DNA of 64,000 nucleotides from Cohnella candidum. GTDB taxonomy: Bacteria > Bacillota > Bacilli > Paenibacillales > Paenibacillaceae. The stretch lies in NCBI RefSeq assembly GCF_003713065.1, contig NZ_CP033433.1, positions 4,551,501 to 4,615,500 of the forward strand, read 5' to 3'. This document shows, piece by piece, positions 41,681 to 48,910 of this stretch (its first letter is position 1; each line of letters starts with the position of its first letter). Position numbers and translations under genes: made by a program. Under the pieces are notes generated by a model that was given only the letters and a program-made list of their open reading frames with translations, was not told where the DNA came from and ran no database searches.

Positions 41681-41812
41681 CCGCTCTAAGACGGCGAGAC
41701 CGTCTTAGGGAGCAGGAATTACGGCAGTTGGCCTCCGTAAGACGGAGAAATCGTCTTAGGGAGTGGAAATCACAGCAGATGGCCCCCGTAAGAAGGCGAA
41801 AACGTCTTAGAG
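41681..41812. repeat. Three-unit palindromic array, 51-bp period
   Basis: TAAG at 41687, 41738 and 41789. Each unit has a TAAGACGG...CCGTCTTA-like dyad (TAAGACGGCGAGACCGTCTTA in the first, decayed in the third), then GGGAG and about 25 bp of partly conserved sequence including GCAG.TGGCC. It is a different sequence family from the adjacent array but has the same spacing. Confidence 0.85.
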
Positions 41813-41937
41813 TGCAGAACTCGCGAATGGGGACTGTTACAATGACCGATTGAAAAATCGCCTATTTTGGCTTAAGGTGGTAATAAATAGAGATGAAGAA
41901 CGACAAGTACGGGAACAAAGCGAGGAGGTAGTCGCAC

Positions 41938-42351
41938 ATGGAGTGGAACTACTATGACACGTTCATAACGGTAGCCCCGGATTGTCCGGCCGAGTACGGC
42001 ATTGCGCCTCCGGATAAGAAAAGCGGGAAAACGAAGCCCGGCATCGAATTCGAGCTCGTTGCCGAGCAGCCGTACGTTTACACGCAAGAAGAGCTGCTTT
42101 TCGAGGTGCACGCCCGGCATAAGGGAATTCCGGAGGAGGAATTCGCCGAGCATAAGGAAGAATTCTACAAGAAGCCGACGGCGTGCATGCGCGCGTCGAT
42201 GCTGCCGAAAAAGTACGGCTGGGGCATCCACTTCAACGCCGAAGGCAAGCTGGCGCTCATCCCGAGGGAATCCCCCGAGTATCAACGGTTCCTGGCCGGC
42301 GAAGTCGAAAACGTCAAAATCGTGCCTGCCATGCGCAACAGCCGCAAATAA
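41938..42351 (+). CDS. DUF6157 family protein
   Basis: 137-residue soluble protein. The start WNYYDTFITVAPDCPAEYGIAPP, the PYVYTQEELLFEVHARH block and the C-terminal PKKYGWGIHFNAEGKLALIP match DUF6157, a family without known function. GAGGAGG precedes the ATG. It is a single gene between the repeat arrays and a terminator. Confidence 0.8.
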   Translation: MEWNYYDTFITVAPDCPAEYGIAPPDKKSGKTKPGIEFELVAEQPYVYTQEELLFEVHARHKGIPEEEFAEHKEEFYKKPTACMRASMLPKKYGWGIHFNAEGKLALIPRESPEYQRFLAGEVENVKIVPAMRNSRK

Positions 42352-42352
42352 A

Positions 42353-42388
42353 AGAAGGGAGCTCCCGCCCGGGAAGCTCCCTTCTCTT
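42353..42388. terminator. Bidirectional terminator
   Basis: GAAGGGAGCT / AGCTCCCTTC stem between the convergent DUF6157 and exonuclease genes. Confidence 0.88.
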
Positions 42389-43146
42389 TACCGTTTCGCC
42401 ACTTTCGCGGCCTCCGCCTCGAAAAACTCCCGCAGCTCCGCAGCTTTCCTCGCATCCGACAAATCCACTTTTCCGTCCAAATAATGCTCCACGACCTTCT
42501 CCCATTGGGGCGCGGTCTTCTGGGAGAGCATCGCCCGCACGGCGTTTTTAACCATTCTGCGCTCTTTAGAGTTGGAGAACATGTCCTTGTATTGCTGCTT
42601 CCGATCCCAGTCCAGATTGCCGAAAACGCGCCGGAACACTTCCGCCGTCATCCGCGCATCGTCCAGCGCCCGGTGGGCCGAGCCTTCCGCCTCGATCCCC
42701 AAATCCGCCACCGCAGCCTCGACGCTGACGTCGTTGGTGACGTTTTTGTAGCGCAAAAATCCTTTGAGCAAATCATAGTAGTAAACGGACATCCAGTAGG
42801 CGTCATCCAGCTTGTGCATGCGCGTGTCGAACACGATGCGCTTCAAATCCTCGCCGCCCCATGTGACGAGCATGAAAGAATCGCTGCGGTTCAGCCACGC
42901 CTGGAAAGCCCCGATCACCTTCGGAAACCCGTCCGCGCCGTCGATTTCCTCTTGGGCGATCCCGGTTTTCTTTTTGATGAAGCTGTTCAGCTTGGAGAAG
43001 TAGACCGGCTTGACCATCGACGAGAACACGTCCGTGGTCTCCAGCGCCTCGTTCAGCCGCACGGCTCCGATCTCGATGACCTCCATGGGCAGGTCGCTCG
43101 CGAATTTGCGGCCGTTGAATTCGATATCGAGTATGATGTAGTCCAA
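42388..43146 (-). CDS. DEDDh 3'-5' exonuclease domain protein (KapD-like)
   Basis: 252 residues. The DnaQ-like exonuclease motifs are DIEFNG (Asp7/Glu9), a central Asp region (TWGGEDLKRIVFD), and HRALDDA with the catalytic His and last Asp. The C-terminal about 70 residues are helical and charged. KapD of Bacillus inhibits the KinA sporulation pathway; function here is inferred only. The start is TTG at 43146, 8 bases after GGAGG. Confidence 0.85.
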   Translation of the reverse strand: MDYIILDIEFNGRKFASDLPMEVIEIGAVRLNEALETTDVFSSMVKPVYFSKLNSFIKKKTGIAQEEIDGADGFPKVIGAFQAWLNRSDSFMLVTWGGEDLKRIVFDTRMHKLDDAYWMSVYYYDLLKGFLRYKNVTNDVSVEAAVADLGIEAEGSAHRALDDARMTAEVFRRVFGNLDWDRKQQYKDMFSNSKERRMVKNAVRAMLSQKTAPQWEKVVEHYLDGKVDLSDARKAAELREFFEAEAAKVAKR

Positions 43147-43220
43147 AATTCCAACCTCCGATAAAATTTCCCTCTTTTACTATATCACCACGAAGCCGGA
43201 CAAAGCACCTAAACGAGAAG

Positions 43221-43250
43221 GCAGGGAACCGCCTGTCGGTCCCTGCCCCT
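43221..43250 (-). terminator. Rho-independent terminator of the spoVA-like cluster
   Basis: On the minus strand, GGCAGGGACC / GGTTCCCTGCC stem followed by TTCTCGTTTA, 12 bp after the DUF421 stop. Confidence 0.75.
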
Positions 43251-43261
43251 CCCCAAAACCA

Positions 43262-44122
43262 TCAATTCTGCAGCATCGGCTTCAAATCCGAAACCATCTT
43301 GTCCATCGTCTGCGCTTGTTCTCCATACATCTTCTTGGCGTCGGCGTTGCGGGTCGTGAGGGCGAACAGCTCGAGGTCGGCCTGGATTTTCTTCAAGGTC
43401 GAGAGCAGCAGCGCCTTGGCTTGAGGCAGCGGGACCGTGAGCTTGTCGTCGAACAAGTCCACGTACAGCTGTTGATAAGCGTCGACTTGCGCCAGAAATA
43501 CGTTCTCCACCGTCACGCCGACTTTCTCGAGCTCCGTTTTCAGCCAGCCTTGGTTCAGGCCGATCGTGGCGAGCGGCTCGTGCATGATTTTGCCGTCGAT
43601 GATGACGGTTTGCGGCTCAACTTCGTTGACGGTCTTGATGTTCATGTCGCTCGGCGTCAGCGGCTGCTTATCCTTTTTGAGGAGCACGCTTAGTTCGCCG
43701 CTGGACTCCATGACGGCGAATTCGACGTCGGCGGTTCGGAACACGTTTTTGCCCCGCAGCTGCTCGAGCAGTTCGTCCGCGGTCAAACGTTCCTTTTTCA
43801 GGCTGTCCTCGAGCACTTTGCCTTCCTTGATCAAGACGGTGCCTTTGCCCTCCAGCCATTGGCGGAGGATTTTGCTTTTCAGCGTCAGCATTTCGAGACC
43901 GAACGGGACGATAAACCAGACGGACATCGCGAGAATGCCGAGGATATAATGCCTCTCCATGTCCGTGGAGATGAAACCGGCCAATTCGCCCAGCGTAATC
44001 CCCGTGACGTACTCGAAGAACGTCAGCTGCGAAATCTGTTTCTTCCCCAAAATGCGCGTGAAAATGAACAGGGAGACAAGCGCGCCGAGAGAACGAAGCA
44101 AAATTTCGATCCATTGCGGCAT
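43262..44122 (-). CDS. DUF421 (YetF-like) membrane protein with DUF1657-like C-terminus
   Basis: 286 residues. Three N-terminal membrane segments (about 8-26, 38-55, 60-80) precede the cytoplasmic YetF/DUF421 domain (LEGKGTVLIKEGKVLEDSLKKERLTADELLEQLRGKNVF). The last about 60 residues (LSTLKKIQADLELFALTTRNADAKKMYGEQAQTM) resemble the DUF1657 protein encoded at 45810. It follows spoVAD by 6 bp in the same operon. In spoVA-type clusters of heat-resistant spores, DUF421 and DUF1657 genes accompany spoVAC/D; a spore inner-membrane role is inferred. Confidence 0.88.
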   Translation of the reverse strand: MPQWIEILLRSLGALVSLFIFTRILGKKQISQLTFFEYVTGITLGELAGFISTDMERHYILGILAMSVWFIVPFGLEMLTLKSKILRQWLEGKGTVLIKEGKVLEDSLKKERLTADELLEQLRGKNVFRTADVEFAVMESSGELSVLLKKDKQPLTPSDMNIKTVNEVEPQTVIIDGKIMHEPLATIGLNQGWLKTELEKVGVTVENVFLAQVDAYQQLYVDLFDDKLTVPLPQAKALLLSTLKKIQADLELFALTTRNADAKKMYGEQAQTMDKMVSDLKPMLQN

Positions 44123-44128
44123 GTGCGC

Positions 44129-45184
44129 TTACCCCCTTTCCCCGGAACCGGAACTGGAGCCGGACGCCGCGGCGCCTTCCGGCGCTTCGATCGCCACCGC
44201 ATGGGCGATACACGGAATCGATTCGCCCTGCTGGAAGGACAACGGGGACAGCAGCGCGCCCGTCGCGACCACGAGGACACGCTTGAGCTCCCCTGAGCGG
44301 ATCTTCTTCATGATATGACCGTACGTGACAACGGCCGAGCAGGCGCACCCGCTGCCGCCGGCCTGAACCATCTGCTTCTTGTAGTCGTAAATCATCATGC
44401 CGCAATCCTTATAACGAGCGAGGTCGATCGGGAGCTTGTGTTTCTCGATCAAGTCGCAGGCGATCTCATACCCGACCTTGGCAAGGTCGCCCGTCACGAT
44501 GAGATCGTAATGGTCCGGCGAGATGCCCAGGTCGCGAAAATGCGCCGTCATCGTATCGACGGCTGCCGGAGCCATGGCGGCGCCCATGTTGAACGGGTCC
44601 TTGATGCCCATGTCGACGATGCGGCCAATGGTCGCCGCGGCAACGACCGGGCCCGACCCCGAACGCGACACGACGGCCGTGCCCGCGCCCGTCACCGTGT
44701 ACTGCGCGGTCGGCGGCTTCTGGGAGCCGTACTCCGTCGGGTAGCGGAACTGCTTCTCCGCGGTGGAGTTGTGGCTGCAGGTGCCCGCGAGCGCGTAATT
44801 CGCCCCCTCGGAGTTGACGATGTAGGAGGCGAGCGCAAGGCTCTCCATCGACGTCGAGCACGCGCCGAATACGCCGAGGTACGGGATCGCCAGCGAACGG
44901 GCGGCGAAGCTGCTGCTCGTGATCTGGTTCAGCAGGTCGCCGCCGACGTAGAACTGGATTTCCTCCTTGGTCACGCCGGCACGTTCGATCGCGATTTTGG
45001 CGGCTTCCTCCAGCAGGGTTCTCTCCGCTTTCTCCCAGCTGGCTTGCTCGAGCATGGAATCGCCGTGGATGATGTCGAAGTCGTCGGCCAGCGGCCCCCT
45101 GCCTTCGAAGGGCCCGACGACCGCCGCCGTGGACGCGATGACGGGTTTCCGTTCGAAAACCCAGCTTTGGTGCCCCTTCAGCAT
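44129..45184 (-). CDS. spoVAD: Stage V sporulation protein AD
   Basis: 351 residues with a thiolase-like fold, typical of SpoVAD (GHQSWVFERKPVIASTAAVVGPFEG, YVGGDLLNQITSSSFAARSL, GVFGACSTSMESLALAS, GSGCACSAV). It binds dipicolinic acid and takes part in Ca-DPA uptake during sporulation and release at germination. AGGAGGG precedes the ATG. The C-terminal about 15 residues are a Gly/Ser-rich tail. It lies 7 bp after spoVAC. Confidence 0.95.
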   Translation of the reverse strand: MLKGHQSWVFERKPVIASTAAVVGPFEGRGPLADDFDIIHGDSMLEQASWEKAERTLLEEAAKIAIERAGVTKEEIQFYVGGDLLNQITSSSFAARSLAIPYLGVFGACSTSMESLALASYIVNSEGANYALAGTCSHNSTAEKQFRYPTEYGSQKPPTAQYTVTGAGTAVVSRSGSGPVVAAATIGRIVDMGIKDPFNMGAAMAPAAVDTMTAHFRDLGISPDHYDLIVTGDLAKVGYEIACDLIEKHKLPIDLARYKDCGMMIYDYKKQMVQAGGSGCACSAVVTYGHIMKKIRSGELKRVLVVATGALLSPLSFQQGESIPCIAHAVAIEAPEGAAASGSSSGSGERG

Positions 45185-45191
45185 CCCGGCC

Positions 45192-45662
45192 TCACCCTCC
45201 TTTCAAGATCAGCCGGATCAGAGCGACGAAGAATGCGGCCGCGGTGCCGAAGACGATGACGGGGCCGGCCATTTTGAACATATTCCCGCCGACGCCCAGC
45301 ACGATCCCTTCGCTCCGGTGCTCGATCGCCGCGGAAGCCATCGAATTCGCGAATCCGGTCACGGGCACGGCTGAGCCTGCGCCTGCCCACTGGCCGATTT
45401 TATCGTAAACGCCGAAGCTGGTCAGCAGGACGGAGATCAGAATAAGGATCGCGACGGTCGGATTGGACGCCTGCTTCTCGTCGAAGCCGCCCCAGCGGAT
45501 CATCGCCTGCTGGATCCCTTGCCCGAGCGTGCAGATGACGCCGCCGACGAGGAACGCCCGCACCGTATTCAGAAGGACCGGCCGCTTGGGCTCCCTTCTT
45601 TTGGCGACTTTCTGATACTCCTGCTGCACCGGCGTCAGCTTTTTCAATTTCTTGTTGGCCAT
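45192..45662 (-). CDS. spoVAC: Stage V sporulation protein AC
   Basis: 156-residue spore inner-membrane protein, a mechanosensitive channel for Ca-DPA in Bacillus. A basic N-terminus (KKLKKLTPVQQEYQKVAKRREPKRP) precedes four hydrophobic segments including GVYDKIGQWAGAGSAVPVTGFANSMASAAIEHR, a family signature. The ATG at 45662 follows GAGGGGG at 7 bases; longer in-frame readings run into the DUF1657 gene region and are not supported. It is divergent from the DUF1657 gene. Confidence 0.94.
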   Translation of the reverse strand: MANKKLKKLTPVQQEYQKVAKRREPKRPVLLNTVRAFLVGGVICTLGQGIQQAMIRWGGFDEKQASNPTVAILILISVLLTSFGVYDKIGQWAGAGSAVPVTGFANSMASAAIEHRSEGIVLGVGGNMFKMAGPVIVFGTAAAFFVALIRLILKGG

Positions 45663-45739
45663 GTGTTGACCCCCTCGTCTGCCCATTTGATTACAAGGAT
45701 GCGTTGGGATCGCATGTTTTAGGGATGGAAAATGTCTCC

Positions 45740-45769
45740 TGAGTAATCGGCCGCGCCGGGGGCATCCTA
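45740..45769 (+). promoter_or_regulatory. Putative forespore (sigma-F/G) promoter of the DUF1657 gene
   Basis: TGAGTA, a 17-bp spacer and CATCCTA resemble sigma-G elements (TGAATA-N17/18-CATACTA), 40 bp before the GTG start. This fits a spore gene next to spoVAC. Confidence 0.5.
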
Positions 45770-45809
45770 TCGTTCGGCAATTCATTAAACTCAAAAGGGT
45801 GATCGATTC

Positions 45810-46016
45810 GTGACTGTAGCAACTCAAGTTAAAACGTGCGTAGCGTCGCTGAAAAGTGCCCAAGCCAGCCTGGAGTCGTTCGCCCTGAGCACGCAGAACC
45901 AAGAAGCGAAGCAGATGTTCACCGATGCGGCCACCCAAACCGGCCAAATCCTGCAGCAAGTCGAAGCGCGCGTCACTCAGCTGGAGAACGAAGAACCCCA
46001 ATATAAAGGCTTCTAA
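45810..46016 (+). CDS. DUF1657 small protein
   Basis: 68 residues, helical and Gln/Ala-rich (VKTCVASLKSAQASLESFALSTQNQEAKQMFTDAATQTGQILQQVEARV), a DUF1657 family member. Such genes recur in mobile spoVA-type operons (spoVA2mob) with spoVAC, spoVAD and DUF421. The start is GTG at 45810 with AAAGGGTG upstream. It is divergent from spoVAC, with a putative forespore promoter in between. The molecular function is unknown. Confidence 0.85.
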   Translation: MTVATQVKTCVASLKSAQASLESFALSTQNQEAKQMFTDAATQTGQILQQVEARVTQLENEEPQYKGF

Positions 46017-46030
46017 TCAAAAGCCGACTC

Positions 46031-46062
46031 CATGAAGAAGCGCCGCGCGAGCGGGGCTTCTT
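46031..46062 (+). terminator. Rho-independent terminator
   Basis: AAGAAGCGCC / GGGGCTTCTT stem with TTTCC, after the DUF1657 gene. Confidence 0.75.
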
Positions 46063-46083
46063 TCCGGTTGCGGAGGGATGAAA

Positions 46084-46836
46084 ATGCAGAGAAAACGCGC
46101 AAGCCGATTAACGGCGGCTGCCCTTGCGTTGGCGCTGGCAGTCCTGGCCTCGTCAGCCTTGAAAGCCGATGCTGCGCCCAGGCACGACCGTACTTACTAT
46201 GAGTCCAGAGGAGACGTCGTATGGGAAGTGCCGGGGAACGAGAAGGTCCTGGCCCTCACGTTCGACGACGGTCCCGATCCCCAAAACACTCCCGCGATCC
46301 TGGATTTGCTGAAGCAATACCATGCGAGAGCGACCTTCTTCACGATCGGGCGTAAGGTCCGCGAAAATCCCGAGCTTGCCAAACGCCAGGTTTCGGAAGG
46401 TCACGAACTGGCTAACCACACCTATACGCATCGTTTTCTCGGTCCTTCCAGCACGCAGGAGAGGATCCGGGAAGAAGTCTCGAAAACGCAGAAAATCATC
46501 TTCGAAACGACGGGACAGACGTCGCGTTTGTTCCGTCCTCCGGGAGGCGTATTCACCGACGTGGTGCTCGCGGAAGTGAAAAAGGAGCGCCTGCAGACGG
46601 TCATGTGGTCCTGGCATCAGGACACGAAGGACTGGGCGCGACCCGGCGTCGGGCGAATCGTCCGCAAGGTGCTGCGCAACGCCCGGAACGGCGATATCGT
46701 CCTGCTCCACGACTACGTGAACGGCTCTACGCAGACGGTGGACGCGCTGAAAATCATTTTGCCGGAGCTGCAAAAACTGGGCTATCGTTTCGTCACCGTC
46801 TCCGAGTTGATGGGGCACAGCAAAGCCGTTTGGTAG
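46084..46836 (+). CDS. Polysaccharide deacetylase family protein (NodB domain)
   Basis: 250 residues. A signal peptide (about 1-30, ending near ADAAPR) is followed by a NodB/CE4 domain with motif 1 TFDDGPDP, motif 2 HTYTH, motif 3 RPPGG, and LLHDYVN at the end. It should remove N-acetyl (or similar) groups from peptidoglycan or another surface polysaccharide in a metal-dependent way. The ATG at 46084 is 6 bases after GGAGGG; the ATG at 46078 touches the SD. Confidence 0.9.
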   Translation: MQRKRASRLTAAALALALAVLASSALKADAAPRHDRTYYESRGDVVWEVPGNEKVLALTFDDGPDPQNTPAILDLLKQYHARATFFTIGRKVRENPELAKRQVSEGHELANHTYTHRFLGPSSTQERIREEVSKTQKIIFETTGQTSRLFRPPGGVFTDVVLAEVKKERLQTVMWSWHQDTKDWARPGVGRIVRKVLRNARNGDIVLLHDYVNGSTQTVDALKIILPELQKLGYRFVTVSELMGHSKAVW

Positions 46837-46972
46837 CCGCGGGCCGGCTCCTCGTCCAAATGGCATACAAATACGGCAAAATAACCGCTTTCGAACGGGA
46901 GGGGTCGTAAGCCTATAATGGATATGACCTCGTATTGCGCGTCAAAGAGAAAATGAAGGTGGTGCAGGTACA

Positions 46973-47746
46973 ATGACGAAACCTCAAGTCGGCATTCAAC
47001 TGTATTCGGTTCGCGACCTGAGCGAAAAGGACTTCCTCGGCACGATCCGCCAAATCGCGGATATCGGCTACAAGAACGTGGAGCTGGCCGGTTATTACGG
47101 CGTATCCGCGAAGGATCTGAAAGCGGCGTTGTCCGACGCCGGGCTGAACGCGCCTTCCGCGCACGTCGGCCTGACGATGGACCAACCGGACCAGTGGAAG
47201 GACAACCTGAAAGCTTCCGTGGAATACTACTCCGAGCTGGGCATCAAGCGCTTCGTCGTGCCGTGGTACCCGCTGGGCCAGAATGCGACCGCCGAAGCGG
47301 TGGACAAAATGGCCGCAGTGCTGGAAGAAGCGTCCGACATCGTGACGGCTTCGGGCATGACTTTCGGCTACCATAACCATGATTTTGAGTTCAAGCCGAT
47401 CTCCGGCAGCAGCGAACTCGTGATCGACCGCGTTTTCGATCGGGTTCCGGCCGGCAAGCTGTTCGCGGAATTCGACCTCGGCTGGGTGAAGGTCGCGGGC
47501 CAGGATCCGGCGGCTTACGTGGCCAAGTATGCGGGACGACTGCCGCTTGTCCATGCGAAGGATTTCAAAGACGACGGCGTGGACACGGAAATCGGCCGCG
47601 GCTCCGTCGATTGGGACTCCGCGCTGGCGGCTTGCGAAAAAGCCGGCGTCGAGTACGTCATTATCGAGCAAGAGCGGTACGAAGTCGGTTCGCTCGAAAG
47701 CGCGAAGCTGAACTTCGCGTGGTTCCGCGAACGCGGATGGATCTAA
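46973..47746 (+). CDS. Sugar phosphate isomerase/epimerase family protein
   Basis: 257-residue xylose-isomerase-like TIM barrel (VGIQLYSVRDLSEKDFLGTIRQIADIGYKNVEL, FGYHNHDFEF, FAEFDLGWVKVAG, VHAKDFKDDG, IIEQERYE). The metal-ligand Glu, Asp, His and Glu positions of the family are present. It is probably an inositol- or keto-sugar-type isomerase or epimerase, but the substrate is unknown. AGGTGGTG and GCAGG precede the ATG. Confidence 0.9.
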   Translation: MTKPQVGIQLYSVRDLSEKDFLGTIRQIADIGYKNVELAGYYGVSAKDLKAALSDAGLNAPSAHVGLTMDQPDQWKDNLKASVEYYSELGIKRFVVPWYPLGQNATAEAVDKMAAVLEEASDIVTASGMTFGYHNHDFEFKPISGSSELVIDRVFDRVPAGKLFAEFDLGWVKVAGQDPAAYVAKYAGRLPLVHAKDFKDDGVDTEIGRGSVDWDSALAACEKAGVEYVIIEQERYEVGSLESAKLNFAWFRERGWI

Positions 47747-47770
47747 AATTATAAAAATAAGCGCGTGAAG

Positions 47771-47812
47771 CACACCGCACCGCCCCGGAGGGGGAGGCTG
47801 CGGTGTTTTCGC
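47771..47812 (+). terminator. Rho-independent terminator
   Basis: ACACCGCA / TGCGGTGT stem with inner CGCCCC/GGGGG pairing, then TTTTCGCGTTTT. Confidence 0.8.
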
Positions 47813-47835
47813 GTTTTCGGGGAGGTTTCGGCGTC

Positions 47836-48495
47836 GTGGAAGAGCAATATCTCAGGTGGCTGGACAAACAGGCCAAGAACCGCACGGGCGAAGCGCTGCG
47901 GAGATTGAAGGTAGGCCATGGCCGAAATGAAAAGTTGTTCGCACAGAACATCTGGTGGCCGGCGATCGGCAATTTCGATTATCTTCATGCGGAATACGAA
48001 GTGGCGAATTTCCGGGACGGATCGTATTATCTGGATCATGCCTATGTGAGGCCGCCGTATCTGATTGATTGGGAAGTCGATGATTTTAGCTCGCATGCGA
48101 AAAACGTGAGCAGACGGAGCTTCGACTACGAACGTGACAGACAGAACCAATTGGTGGCGGATGGATGGAAGGTGATTCGGTTTACGCTTGATGCGATCAC
48201 GGAACGCCCTCGGCAATGCCAGCAGTTCATTCTGCAAATGCTCGGTAAGCTGTATGGCAACGGCTTGATGGAACCGTACTTGTTAACGCTGGAGCAGCGG
48301 GAAATCATGCGCGTGGCTTCCGTGCTTCGCCGTCCCTTTACGCCAACCGAGATCTGCGTACCGCTAGGCGTTCATGCCCAGTATGCGCGCAAACTGCTGC
48401 ACGAGTTGGTGGAGAAGGAGCTGCTCGTTCCCGCGTCGGGCTCCGCCCGCGTTCGGACTTACGTCCTCGGTCCGAAAGCGAACCGTTGGAGGTAA
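47836..48495 (+). CDS. Vsr/DUF559-like endonuclease-fold protein with winged-helix C-terminus
   Basis: 219 residues. The segment YLIDWEVDDFSSHAKN...DYERDRQNQLVADGWKVIRFT (about 75-118) follows the DUF559/Vsr pattern (E-x-D-x3-H, then D-x2-R-x2-L-x3-GW-xVxRF) of PD-(D/E)xK nucleases; Asp78, Glu80 and Asp82 are candidate metal ligands. The C-terminal about 70 residues (LTLEQREIMRVASVLRRPFTPTEICVPLGV) look like a winged helix. The start is GTG at 47836, 10 bases after GGGGAGG. It is a stand-alone gene with no methylase nearby, and the nuclease call rests on motif shape only. Confidence 0.65.
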   Translation: MEEQYLRWLDKQAKNRTGEALRRLKVGHGRNEKLFAQNIWWPAIGNFDYLHAEYEVANFRDGSYYLDHAYVRPPYLIDWEVDDFSSHAKNVSRRSFDYERDRQNQLVADGWKVIRFTLDAITERPRQCQQFILQMLGKLYGNGLMEPYLLTLEQREIMRVASVLRRPFTPTEICVPLGVHAQYARKLLHELVEKELLVPASGSARVRTYVLGPKANRWR

Positions 48496-48501
48496 CAACA
48501 A

Positions 48502-48535
48502 AGCAAAATAACGTTATGACAAAACGTTATTTGCT
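48502..48535. other. Hairpin and weak repeat traces in a 382-bp gap
   Basis: AGCAAAATAACGTT and AACGTTATTTGCT form a 13-bp stem with one bulge, just after the nuclease-like gene. A decayed ACGCTATTGCTC occurs 52 bp after ACGTTATTTGCTC. The rest of 48536-48877 shows no gene and no clear terminator. Confidence 0.5.
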
Positions 48536-48910
48536 CGGTGAAGCCCGGCGGGGTCTGCGATAAGACGCTGCGGTAACGCTATTGCTCCCCAGGTTGGCGC
48601 TCCGACGGCATTTTCGACAAATTAACGGTTTCGCATCAGCTTATTTTCGAGAATGGGTGCGTATGGGCGGTAATAAGGTGTTCCCAACGTCTTAAATCTG
48701 GAAAAGAGAAGGCTGGGGGCATCCACGAGAGGTATCGGCGAGGAGAGATCGCCGTGACTTTTCGCTCATATTCCGAATTTCGCATCGAAACCGTAAGCGT
48801 CTTCATGGTAGTATCGAGGGTGAAAACTAGCAAAGCAAAGCGAAGTCCAACAGTCATCCGATCGGAGGGAACGTCCCCTGCTTCGTCGATTACCGATCAA
48901 ATTCAATGAC

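Noticed and set aside
41441..41812. CRISPR array
   Set aside because: The spacing is regular, but repeats are only about 21 bp, differ between units and are full palindromes; there are two families and no cas genes in the window.
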